DNA from: Bacillota bacterium
Lineage (GTDB): Bacteria > Bacillota > Clostridia > Acetivibrionales > DSM-1351
Length of the DNA stretch: 64,000 nt
Reading direction: 5' to 3'
Assembly: GCA_023439045.1 (NCBI GenBank)
Contig: JAEXOY010000005.1
Location: 1-64,000, forward strand
Of the stretch, positions 34,806 to 43,056 are shown piece by piece (the first letter of the stretch is position 1; each line of letters starts with the position of its first letter). Made by a program: the position numbers and the translations under genes. The notes beneath the pieces are model-generated. The model was not told where the DNA came from. It did not search any database and was given only the letters and a program-made list of their open reading frames with translations.

Positions 34806-36242
34806 ATGAGGAAACTTATTATAAATCTAAAAAAATTTTATAAGGTGATAATAATAGCAGCTGACGTTTTTATTATTTTAGGTTCTTATATATTATTATA
34901 TTTAATTAAATTTAATGGACAGCTGCCACACTACAATTTTGCTCCATTTATCAATGCGATACCTTTGATTATTATTGCTGCAATTATCTACTTGGATTTG
35001 TACAAGGTTGTGGCTTTCTATAGGCGTCCCATTTCTCATATTGTTAAATCAATAACTACAGCGGTTACCATGCTGGCATTTACTACAACTACAATTACAT
35101 ATATGCTTAAGGGCTTTTCATTCCCTAGAACTGTACTGATAATTAGTCCATTAGTTCAAATAATTCTTCTAGTATTTTTTCATTCTGCTTTACTTTACTT
35201 AAGCAAAAGGTTTTCGGTGAAAAAAAATATTATGATTATACATAATAATAAGGTAGATAAAGAGGATCGTATTCTAAATAAGTTAAAGGACTTTATAAGC
35301 TCTGATAAAATCCAAAAGCTCTATGTATTATCTAGCGAGGATACCCGTATCATTGAACGTAAAATAAATGAAATGGATGAGGTGTTTCTATGCAATAATC
35401 TTTCGGCACAGTTCAAAGAAGAAATTATTGTGAGGTGCCTTGGGAAAAAACAAATAATTTATATTGTTCCTGAAGCTTTTGAAATACTTCTTGCTAGTTC
35501 TAGGATAATACAATTTGGTGACACTCCAGGATTTGTAGTAGATAGGCTAGGACTGACGAGCGAACAAAAATTCTTCAAGAGGATGTTTGATATATGCTTT
35601 TCAGTTTTGGGTTCACTTGTGCTCTTGCCTCTACTATTAGTAACGGCTATTGCAGTAAAGGTTACATCTCCTGGGCCAGTGATTTATAGGCAACAAAGGG
35701 TGACTCAAAATAACAAAATTTTTGAGGTGTATAAATTTCGTACAATGAGTGTAGGTGCAGAGGAAGCATCGGGACCTATTCTTGCTGAAGAAAATGACAC
35801 AAGAGTTACACGTATCGGGAGATTTCTACGAAGGAGCAGGATTGATGAACTACCTCAATTGTTCAATGTAATCAAGGGGGACATGAGTATAGTTGGTCCG
35901 AGACCAGAGAGACCTTTCTTTGTATCTCAATTTCTGATTGATATACCCGAGTATAATTCAAGATTTGTAGCTAAAGCGGGAATAACTGGTTATGCACAAC
36001 TATTCGGGAATTATGATACCTCTCCAGAGGACAAGCTTAGATACGATATAATGTACTTAACAAATTATTCTTTATACGTTGATATTAAACTTATACTAAA
36101 GACCTTTTCAATTATACTCAGGCGAGGGAGCTTTATCGGTCCAGATAATAGAATCAAGAATGGTAAAGATCAGAGCAAGCTAACAAAAACCCAAACACCT
36201 ACAGCTTCAAAAGACAAAGAATATGAAAAGGTATGTAACTAA
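34806..36242 (+). CDS. polyprenyl glycosylphosphotransferase (WbaP/WsaP type)
   Basis: 478 residues. About five N-terminal membrane segments, a central soluble Rossmann-like region, and a C-terminal phosphoglycosyltransferase domain from about 255 (FFKRMFDICFSVLGSLVLLPLL, KFRTMSVGAEE, RRSRIDELPQLFNVIKGDMS, GPRPERPFF). It moves a sugar-1-phosphate, typically galactose or glucose, to undecaprenyl phosphate and so starts a lipid-linked glycan. Length and layout match the initiating enzymes of S-layer glycosylation. It lies 6 bp after the ligase-like gene. The last 30 residues are a polar tail. A second, short priming enzyme is at 56110. Confidence 0.9.
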   Translation: MRKLIINLKKFYKVIIIAADVFIILGSYILLYLIKFNGQLPHYNFAPFINAIPLIIIAAIIYLDLYKVVAFYRRPISHIVKSITTAVTMLAFTTTTITYMLKGFSFPRTVLIISPLVQIILLVFFHSALLYLSKRFSVKKNIMIIHNNKVDKEDRILNKLKDFISSDKIQKLYVLSSEDTRIIERKINEMDEVFLCNNLSAQFKEEIIVRCLGKKQIIYIVPEAFEILLASSRIIQFGDTPGFVVDRLGLTSEQKFFKRMFDICFSVLGSLVLLPLLLVTAIAVKVTSPGPVIYRQQRVTQNNKIFEVYKFRTMSVGAEEASGPILAEENDTRVTRIGRFLRRSRIDELPQLFNVIKGDMSIVGPRPERPFFVSQFLIDIPEYNSRFVAKAGITGYAQLFGNYDTSPEDKLRYDIMYLTNYSLYVDIKLILKTFSIILRRGSFIGPDNRIKNGKDQSKLTKTQTPTASKDKEYEKVCN

Positions 36243-36265
36243 TAAATTATAGAACAATCTTAGAC

Positions 36266-36300
36266 AAAAACAGTGGCTAATCTCGATTAGCCACTGTTTA
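36266..36300 (-). terminator. terminator hairpin between convergent genes
   Basis: Perfect 13-bp stem AACAGTGGCTAAT/ATTAGCCACTGTT (36269-36281 with 36286-36298), loop CTCG. On the minus strand it is followed by TTTTTG, so it fits best as the terminator of the minus-strand gene at 36380. On the plus strand the T-rich run is broken, but it may also stop the priming-enzyme transcript. Confidence 0.8.
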
Positions 36301-36379
36301 TTATTTATCTACATTTTAGCAAGACTTTATTTTTTTATTATTAGAGTACCATATTGTTTAGATTATTTACTAATAAACT

Positions 36380-38203
36380 CTATTTCGATTTTTGTTGTGG
36401 CTGCTGAGACGCTATATATAGTCTATTACATGCGATACCTGAACCTACTAAAATCCAAAATATAGGGCTAACGCATATAGTACTATCGTTACCAATACCA
36501 GCCGCCAAATATGCTATAACAGCAGATAAGCATCCAACACCTGCATATGAGTATATGTTTTCATATGGCCTTCTAAAATAGAGCATAAGAGACCTTACTA
36601 CATACCACATAAAGAAGCATAGGAAAGCTATGAGGGATAAAACCCCAGTATTAATGCCTATTTGTAAATATATATTGTGAGGCTTATCAACTACAGTGTA
36701 GAAGCCCATTAAATATTTCAATTTTGCTACATAATCTGTCTGAGGGAAATACATTGCAAACGTATCAGGACCATGTCCCAATAGAATAGTATCTTTAACT
36801 AGAGGAATAGACCTTGACCAGATATATCCACGAGATGATCCCCATAGTTCTCTACCCTCAAACCCAAAGCTTTCAGCCTTTGTTATGTCTGTAATAGTGC
36901 CAGAAGGATTAACTATGCTAAAGCTATAATCTTCTTTGATTGTGGTATTTATAATAGTTGACTCAGAAGCAATGATTTGCACTAATTGATTATAAATATT
37001 AATCTTAATTGATTTAAAAGGCTCATTTATAAAATTGACTACAGCTCCATCATCGCTTGTGGTGTATTTCAAATCTAATGGAGTATTATTTTCATCAAAA
37101 AAGGCAAGTTCCTTTTTTTCTGGGTCAAAGGATATATTCAATTTGTTTTTATCGAAGTACAGAGTAACAACGTTCTTATTAATGGTTAAATCCTTTAGTT
37201 GCGCACTACTTGAATCAGCAGGTTGAGACTGAGTAGTAGTTTTTTGAGGGAAAAATCTAGAGATTTGTAACTCATTAAAAACGGCTCCGTCTGCAACACT
37301 ATTCATAATAATTGTCATTGAAATACAGCAAATTGCAGTTACAAGCAATGGGATTAGATTTGTACGCTTTATAAAATCACTTCTTAGTATAACTATAACA
37401 AATAAAAAGGCTATAGCGGCGCCTATATAACCAGTAAATGATAGAGAACCAATTAGGCTAGAATAAGAAAGTATACAAAGAATAATTGCTAATAACTTAA
37501 ATAGTAGCTTTTGGCATTTAAGTACAGCAACTAAACATATTGGGGTTGCCATTGCAAAGAAGGTTCCAACATAATTGGGATTATATAGTGTTGCATATAT
37601 GTAATGTATAGGGAACGAAAATTTCAGACTAGAGGCCATATTCTCAATAGCCTTTGGTAGTATTAATTCCTTACCAAACTGTGTTTGGAATAAATCAAAG
37701 CCAAAATACTGAAATATTCCAATAAGGGATACAATTGTAACTGAAATGCTAAGGAAGGTTAGAAGATATTTAATATCAAACTCTGAATCTATAAGGTGCG
37801 AGGTTATAATGCAAACAAGTAAATAGCACAGAATTACTATAAAGCCTTCATACCTATCGGGGAACCCCCATAAGGCCTGCGAAGGATATTCACTCAGTAT
37901 GGTTGAAAGGAAGGTAAGAAAGCCGTAAATCAAAAGCGGTATGTATACTTTTGATAAGTATATTTTCTTCTTACAATACAATATGTATGTGACACAAAAT
38001 ATAAGAGCTCCGATTGAAAGGCCGATAAACCAAGTAGACTTATAGTATGAGAAAAAGTCTACAACCTCTTTTTGTCCTGTCCAGAATTCTACAATAGTAT
38101 CATCAACTGTTACGATTTTCACAAATACAATTAATGGAACTATGCATAAAATTAACCCAATAGGAAGTAATTTAAGTTTGTTGCTCCGCAGAAGTGCATT
38201 CAT
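36380..38203 (-). CDS. O-antigen-ligase/oligosaccharyltransferase-like membrane protein, second copy
   Basis: 607 residues, a paralogue of the protein at 32997 over its full length: about twelve membrane segments, an external insertion of about 120 residues (roughly 305-425), then RGYIWSRSIPLV, GHGPDTFAMYFPQTDY and KPHNIYLQIGINTG. It is the only minus-strand gene in this part of the locus and stands alone, with its own promoter (38235-38263), AGGAGG ribosome binding site (38211-38216) and terminator. Separate control suggests a different acceptor or growth condition from the first copy (inference). Confidence 0.82.
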   Translation of the reverse strand: MNALLRSNKLKLLPIGLILCIVPLIVFVKIVTVDDTIVEFWTGQKEVVDFFSYYKSTWFIGLSIGALIFCVTYILYCKKKIYLSKVYIPLLIYGFLTFLSTILSEYPSQALWGFPDRYEGFIVILCYLLVCIITSHLIDSEFDIKYLLTFLSISVTIVSLIGIFQYFGFDLFQTQFGKELILPKAIENMASSLKFSFPIHYIYATLYNPNYVGTFFAMATPICLVAVLKCQKLLFKLLAIILCILSYSSLIGSLSFTGYIGAAIAFLFVIVILRSDFIKRTNLIPLLVTAICCISMTIIMNSVADGAVFNELQISRFFPQKTTTQSQPADSSSAQLKDLTINKNVVTLYFDKNKLNISFDPEKKELAFFDENNTPLDLKYTTSDDGAVVNFINEPFKSIKINIYNQLVQIIASESTIINTTIKEDYSFSIVNPSGTITDITKAESFGFEGRELWGSSRGYIWSRSIPLVKDTILLGHGPDTFAMYFPQTDYVAKLKYLMGFYTVVDKPHNIYLQIGINTGVLSLIAFLCFFMWYVVRSLMLYFRRPYENIYSYAGVGCLSAVIAYLAAGIGNDSTICVSPIFWILVGSGIACNRLYIASQQPQQKSK

Positions 38204-38211
38204 TTTATATC

Positions 38212-38259
38212 CTCCTAAAATTTTCTACTAGCTAATTTTAACACATACCATTTTAGGAG
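38212..38259. promoter_or_regulatory. perfect 10-bp inverted repeat over the ligase control region
   Basis: CTCCTAAAAT (38212-38221) and ATTTTAGGAG (38250-38259) are exact reverse complements with a 28-bp spacer. One arm covers the ribosome binding site of the minus-strand ligase; the other overlaps its candidate -35 box. The pair could be an operator for the adjacent divergent regulator. If transcription starts further upstream, it could instead form an RNA stem hiding the ribosome binding site. Confidence 0.55.
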
Positions 38260-38263
38260 TAAA
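38235..38263 (-). promoter_or_regulatory. candidate promoter of the second ligase-like gene
   Basis: Read on the minus strand: TTTACT (38263-38258), 17-bp spacer, TAAAAT (38240-38235), about 30 bp before the start codon at 38203. A moderate match to sigma-A sites. Confidence 0.45.
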
Positions 38264-38290
38264 TATAGACGGACATCTATTTCTGTATAA

Positions 38291-38319
38291 TTGACAAGTA
38301 TTGACATTAGGTATATACT
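38291..38319 (+). promoter_or_regulatory. strong sigma-A promoter of the winged-helix regulator
   Basis: Consensus TTGACA (38291-38296), 17-bp spacer, TATACT (38314-38319), 35 bp before the GTG start at 38355. Confidence 0.8.
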
Positions 38320-38354
38320 TAAATTGTTCAAATACTGAACATAGGAGATTATGA

Positions 38355-38852
38355 GTGGATAAAGAATACATAGTTTTAAGCGAAATTGAAAAGAACTCTA
38401 AAATAACTCAGCGTGAACTGTCAAAAAAGACAGAGCTATCACTAGGTAGTGTCAATATCTTGTTAAACAAAATGGCAAAAGAAGGACTTATTAAAATTAA
38501 ACAAATCCCCATGAATCGAGTACTGTATATGCTCACACCAGCAGGTATGTCAGAAAAAATTAGAAAGACAAGTGCGTATATTAAGTATCACTATAACTAT
38601 ATTAATGAAACAAAAACCAGGATAACTAGCGTCATACAGGAACTACAAAAGCAGCATAATTCTATTTGCATTATTCTTGATCAGGACGAGATAGGGAATA
38701 TCGTTATGCAGATAGCGAATGAAATTGGTATTGTGTATTCGTTTGATACCACCAACATCAAATCTAAATGCGTTGTTGTCACAAGTGTTGAAAAAGAGCA
38801 GATGTTTATGAATAATGACTTTTTAGTTATTAATTTACTGAAACTAATATAA
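38355..38852 (+). CDS. winged-helix (MarR-like) transcriptional regulator
   Basis: 165 residues from GTG 38355. Residues about 5-70 are a winged helix-turn-helix (ITQRELSKKTELSLGSVNILLNKMAKEGLI, then a wing ending LYMLTPAG). A helix and a small alpha/beta C-terminal part of unknown role follow. AGGAG (38343-38347) lies 7 nt upstream of the GTG. An out-of-frame ATG-AGT-GGA-TAA (38351-38362) overlaps the start. Regulators of this type occur within polysaccharide loci. It is divergent from the second ligase gene and just upstream of gmd, so it may control either; the inverted repeat at 38212-38259 is a candidate site. Confidence 0.8.
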   Translation: MDKEYIVLSEIEKNSKITQRELSKKTELSLGSVNILLNKMAKEGLIKIKQIPMNRVLYMLTPAGMSEKIRKTSAYIKYHYNYINETKTRITSVIQELQKQHNSICIILDQDEIGNIVMQIANEIGIVYSFDTTNIKSKCVVVTSVEKEQMFMNNDFLVINLLKLI

Positions 38853-38911
38853 AGAATGCTACCTTTTGTCCGTCAATAATTAAACAACATTTATCAAAAT
38901 TGGAGGTCTCA

Positions 38912-39943
38912 ATGAAAAAAGCACTTATTACAGGTATTACGGGTCAAGACGGGTCATATCTCACTGAATATCTTTTAGAAAAAGGATATGAGGTGCATGG
39001 AATAATCCGCCGTGCGAGTACGTTTAATACAAAGAGAATTGATCATCTAATGGATAATAAAGAGATAATGGATAAGAGACTTTTTTTATATCATGGTGAT
39101 TTAGCTGATTCTAGTAATTTAAATAGAGTAATAGAGAGAGCACAGCCTGATGAAATATATAATCTAGCAGCACAAAGTCATGTACAGGTATCCTTTGAAG
39201 TTCCTGAATATACTGCTGAGGTTGACGCAATAGGAACAATCAGGCTATTAGATGCTATCAAGCAAAATGGACTTAAAACAAGATTCTATCAGGCATCTAC
39301 TAGTGAGCTGTATGGCGGTTTACCAGGAACAGAACCTCAGAGTGAAAAAACACCTTTTTACCCAAGAAGTCCTTATGCTGCGGCAAAACTATATGCATAT
39401 TGGATTACAGTAAATTATAGGGAAGCGTATGATTTATATGCTTGTAATGGGATTTTGTTTAACCATGAATCCCCTAGAAGAGGCGAGACGTTTGTTACGA
39501 GGAAGATAACAAGAGCTGTGGCTGAAATTGTTGCAGGAAAGAAGGACAGGCTTTCGCTTGGTAATCTCGACGCAAAACGAGATTGGGGTTTTGCAGGAGA
39601 TTATGTAAAGGGTATGTGGATGATGCTTCAACAAGACAAGCCTGATGACTTTGTACTTGCAACGGGTGAAACGCATACTGTTAGAGAATTTGTGGAATTA
39701 TCCTTTTCTCATGTAGGAATAGATATAGAATGGTCAGGTAATGGAGTAAATGAAAAGGGAATAGATAAAGAAACTGGTAAGATTCTCGTTGACGTAAATC
39801 CTAGGTATTTTAGGCCAACAGAGGTAGATGTTTTACTGGGTGATCCATCAAAGGCAGAGCAAGTACTTGGATGGAAGAGGGAGGTTTCATTTACGCAGTT
39901 GGTTAAAATGATGGTTGAGGCTGATTGTAAGAGTCTGACATAG
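38912..39943 (+). CDS. gmd: GDP-mannose 4,6-dehydratase
   Basis: 343 residues from ATG 38912, preceded by GGAGGT; an in-frame TTG at 38900 is less likely. Converts GDP-D-mannose to GDP-4-keto-6-deoxymannose, first step towards GDP-L-fucose. Rossmann loop GITGQDGSYL, HGDLAD, STSELYG and YAAAKLYAYW with the YxxxK pair, NHESPRRGETFVTRKI as in all Gmd enzymes. The next enzyme, fcl, is 20 kb away at 60105 next to manC, while the likely consumer, a GT11 fucosyltransferase, is at 43805. A 25-bp tandem repeat array follows the gene. Confidence 0.95.
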   Translation: MKKALITGITGQDGSYLTEYLLEKGYEVHGIIRRASTFNTKRIDHLMDNKEIMDKRLFLYHGDLADSSNLNRVIERAQPDEIYNLAAQSHVQVSFEVPEYTAEVDAIGTIRLLDAIKQNGLKTRFYQASTSELYGGLPGTEPQSEKTPFYPRSPYAAAKLYAYWITVNYREAYDLYACNGILFNHESPRRGETFVTRKITRAVAEIVAGKKDRLSLGNLDAKRDWGFAGDYVKGMWMMLQQDKPDDFVLATGETHTVREFVELSFSHVGIDIEWSGNGVNEKGIDKETGKILVDVNPRYFRPTEVDVLLGDPSKAEQVLGWKREVSFTQLVKMMVEADCKSLT

Positions 39944-39964
39944 GCATAAATCAATAATAATTTT

Positions 39965-40062
39965 CTGGTGCCAAAGCAAAAATAATTAGCTTGTGCTGAG
40001 GCAACAACAATTAGCTGGTGCTAAAGCAAGGATAATTAGCTGGTGCTAAGGCAATCATTTAA
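39965..40062 (+). repeat. four 25-bp tandem repeats after gmd
   Basis: Units starting CTGGTGCTAAAGCAA and ending AATTAG begin at 39965, 39990, 40015 and 40040, an exact 25-bp period. Copy 3 is the consensus, and a decayed unit is visible before copy 1. They fill most of the gap between gmd and the second exporter. No stem, no spacers and no conserved open frame. Confidence 0.85.
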
Positions 40063-40142
40063 GCTGCTGGAGTTTTAGAGAAATTATATATAAATGCAGG
40101 TACTATTTAGTGTATATTAAAAATACTTGGGGGCAATAAAAC

Positions 40143-40976
40143 TTGGATAAGCATAAGGACTTTATACTTTATATTGAAGCGGGTAAATCAGAAAAACAAT
40201 ATATCAAGGACATTTGGCGCTATAGAGAATTATTTTATTTCTTGGCATGGAGAGATATATTAGTTAGATATAAACAGACTGTAATAGGTATATTATGGGC
40301 TATTCTGAGACCGTTTTTAACAATGGTGGTATTTACTTTTATATTTGGAAACGTAGCTAAATTGCCATCTGAGGGAGGGGCACCTTATCCTATTATGGTA
40401 TATGCTGCTATGTTACCATGGACATTTTTTGCTAGTGCATTGCAGGAAAGCAGTAATAGTTTGATTGCAAACTCAAATATGATTTCAAAGATATATTTTC
40501 CAAGACTAGTTGTACCCATAAGTGCGGTGATAGTTAGCTTTGTAGACTTTTTAGTATCTTTCGTAATACTTATTGGGTTAATGATATTTTACGGCTTTGT
40601 ACCACCAATACAGATACTTTTATTACCGGTGTTTACACTAATTGCTTTTTTTGCGGCAATGGGATATGGGTTATTGCTAGCAGCATTAAACGTTAAGTAC
40701 AGAGACTTCAGATATATTGTACCTTTTATTGTACAGTTCGGATTATACATATCACCAGTAGGTTTTTCTAGTGCAGTGATTCCGGAACAATGGAGGCTTT
40801 TATACTCCGTTAATCCTATGGTTGGAGTAATAGATGGTTTTAGGTGGAGTATTATAGGGAATACACAGATTTACTGGCCAGGGATGATACTTTCGCTGGT
40901 ACTAGTGAGCTTGGTATTTATATTTGGATTGTTATACTTCAGAAAGACTGAAAGAACTTTTGCAGATGTAATTTAA
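40143..40976 (+). CDS. wzm: ABC-2 polysaccharide exporter, permease (Wzm family), second copy
   Basis: 277 residues, about six membrane segments, with the family phrases DILVRYKQTVIGILWAILRPFL and SVNPMVGVIDGFRWSI. The start is TTG 40143, with GGGGG at 40129-40133 nine bases upstream. It is clearly distinct in sequence from the first permease at 12508 and resembles Wzm proteins of O-antigen and S-layer glycan export. It pairs with the long-form ATPase that starts 12 bp downstream. Confidence 0.93.
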   Translation: MDKHKDFILYIEAGKSEKQYIKDIWRYRELFYFLAWRDILVRYKQTVIGILWAILRPFLTMVVFTFIFGNVAKLPSEGGAPYPIMVYAAMLPWTFFASALQESSNSLIANSNMISKIYFPRLVVPISAVIVSFVDFLVSFVILIGLMIFYGFVPPIQILLLPVFTLIAFFAAMGYGLLLAALNVKYRDFRYIVPFIVQFGLYISPVGFSSAVIPEQWRLLYSVNPMVGVIDGFRWSIIGNTQIYWPGMILSLVLVSLVFIFGLLYFRKTERTFADVI

Positions 40977-40988
40977 CGGGGGATAGTG

Positions 40989-42260
40989 ATGTCGAAAAAT
41001 ATAATTGAAGTAAGGAATCTGGGTAAAAAGTATATAATAAACCACCAGCAAAATGAACGTTACACGGCACTAAGAGATGTCATTGTGAACAAGGTTAGAA
41101 ACTTTGGTAAAAATAAGCTAGATACTGGAGCACAGGAAGAGTTTTGGGCATTAAAGGATATTTCTTTTGATATAAAGCCTGGGGACAAAGTAGGGATTAT
41201 AGGTAGAAATGGTGCTGGAAAATCAACACTCCTAAAGTTACTTAGCAGAATTACTGAGCCAACCACAGGCAGCATAAAGATAAATGGCAGAGTGGCAAGC
41301 TTGCTAGAAGTGGGCACTGGTTTTCACCCAGAGCTTACTGGCAGGGAGAATATTTTTTTAAATGGTGCAATTTTAGGCATGAGTAGGCAGGAGATTAAGA
41401 AGAAATTTGATGAGATAGTCGAATTTGCTGAGGTTGAGAAGTTTCTTGATACCCCTGTAAAAAGATATTCCTCTGGAATGTATGTAAGACTTGCATTTTC
41501 AGTAGCAGCTCACCTAGAACCTGAAATTCTTATTATTGATGAGGTGTTAGCAGTAGGGGACGCACAGTTTCAAAAAAAGTGCCTTGGGAAAATGGGAGAT
41601 GTCAGCAAGGAAGGAAGAACAGTACTATTTGTGAGCCATAATATGGGTGCTATACAGCAGCTGTGTAATAAGGGCATATTGCTTGATAAGGGTAAAATCG
41701 ATTTCATTGCAGATGAAATTGATGATGTATTAAATACATACTATAAAAGGTCCTTTGAAAATAATGTAAATAGTATGTGGAAGAAAACTAAGAACAAAGT
41801 TTATTCTGAAGATATAAACCCATTGTGTCTTTCATTGTGTGATAAAAATGGAACCCCAATTTCAAACCCAATTAAGAATGATGATGAAGTATTTATTCAG
41901 ATTGACTTTGAAATTTTGACCTTATCCAATGCTATATGCATAGGATATGCTATCTTTGATGAGAATCAAAATGTATTATATTGGAGTTACCATACAGATG
42001 AAAATGAAAGTAAGTGGCCTGACTTAACTCTAGGAAGAAATATTTTAAGAAGCAAAATACCATCAAGATTGCTTAACGAGGGTACTTATAGGATAGAGTT
42101 AATAGGTGGTATACACTATGTAAAATGGTTCTTTGAGCCAACTAAGTCAGATATATTTATTAATCTATCTATTAAAAATGGATTGAGCGACTCTCCATAT
42201 TGGCTTGGTAAAAGGCCTGGAATTCTTGCTCCTGTGATAGAGTGGGAAAAAATAAATTAA
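40989..42260 (+). CDS. wzt: ABC-2 polysaccharide exporter, ATPase with C-terminal substrate domain (Wzt family)
   Basis: 423 residues from ATG 40989, which has GGGGGA upstream; a GTG three bases earlier is possible. Residues about 1-245 are the ATPase (Walker A GRNGAGKST, YSSGM signature, Walker B ILIIDEVLAVGD). Residues about 260-423 form a beta-rich domain at the position of the Wzt glycan-binding domain, which in O9a-type systems recognises the capped non-reducing end. This implies export of a finished, possibly methyl-capped chain. The first ATPase (13290) lacks this domain. Confidence 0.93.
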   Translation: MSKNIIEVRNLGKKYIINHQQNERYTALRDVIVNKVRNFGKNKLDTGAQEEFWALKDISFDIKPGDKVGIIGRNGAGKSTLLKLLSRITEPTTGSIKINGRVASLLEVGTGFHPELTGRENIFLNGAILGMSRQEIKKKFDEIVEFAEVEKFLDTPVKRYSSGMYVRLAFSVAAHLEPEILIIDEVLAVGDAQFQKKCLGKMGDVSKEGRTVLFVSHNMGAIQQLCNKGILLDKGKIDFIADEIDDVLNTYYKRSFENNVNSMWKKTKNKVYSEDINPLCLSLCDKNGTPISNPIKNDDEVFIQIDFEILTLSNAICIGYAIFDENQNVLYWSYHTDENESKWPDLTLGRNILRSKIPSRLLNEGTYRIELIGGIHYVKWFFEPTKSDIFINLSIKNGLSDSPYWLGKRPGILAPVIEWEKIN

Positions 42261-42280
42261 CCTGTGAAAGAGGGAAAACA

Positions 42281-42979
42281 ATGGAAATTAAATACATCAA
42301 AAGAGCCTTGAAACACTTAAATGGGAAAGTATACTATAAAAAGTCATATTCTCAATGCGGAGAAGATTTAATAATAAATCACTTAGTTAAATACTTAGAC
42401 ATTAATAAACCGACATATATAGATATAGGAGCAAATCATCCTAAAAAACTAAATAATACCTACTTTTTTTATAAGAATGGGAGTGTAGGAGTATTGGTGG
42501 AGCCAAATAAACAGTTATGCAAGCTAATTAGTAGAACTAGGAAGAGGGATACTGTTATTAATGCTGGTATTGGTATAAGTAAGGAAAATACTGCTAAGTA
42601 CTATGTTATGAGCTGTGATACTCTTAGCACATTCTGTAAAGAGGAGGCTGAAAGAATAGAAAAAATGGGAAGCATTAAAATTTGTAATACTGAAGATGTT
42701 AAAATGTACGGCATTAATGATATCCTAGAGAAGTATTTTAATGGAGCACCTGATATTTTTTCTATAGATATAGAAGGGTTAGATTTAGAAGTTCTTAAAA
42801 CACTTGATTTTTCTAAATATAGACCAAAAATATTTTGTATTGAAACATTAGAATACACCCAAGATAGAAGTGCAAAGAAAGATAATGAGTTGATAGATTT
42901 TATGGTTTTAAATGGATACAGCATATATGCAGATACTTATATAAATACAATATTATACGATAGTAATTTAATTAAGTAG
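42281..42979 (+). CDS. FkbM-type methyltransferase
   Basis: 232 residues from ATG 42281 with GAGGGA 6 nt upstream; the frame is also open from GTG 42242 inside wzt. SAM-binding signature YIDIGANHPKKLNNTY, then VEPNKQL and the family's SIDIEGLDLEVLKTLDF. Such enzymes usually O-methylate a sugar hydroxyl. Placed directly after the exporter whose ATPase has a substrate-recognition domain, it is a candidate for capping or decorating the exported chain. No coiled coil, unlike the FkbM protein at 16307. Confidence 0.82.
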   Translation: MEIKYIKRALKHLNGKVYYKKSYSQCGEDLIINHLVKYLDINKPTYIDIGANHPKKLNNTYFFYKNGSVGVLVEPNKQLCKLISRTRKRDTVINAGIGISKENTAKYYVMSCDTLSTFCKEEAERIEKMGSIKICNTEDVKMYGINDILEKYFNGAPDIFSIDIEGLDLEVLKTLDFSKYRPKIFCIETLEYTQDRSAKKDNELIDFMVLNGYSIYADTYINTILYDSNLIK

Positions 42980-43056
42980 AGTGTTAGCTTTATATTGTAT
43001 AATGTCTGAATTTTATTAAGGTTGTTTATAAGTAAGGTTAGTATAGGAGATTCTTT

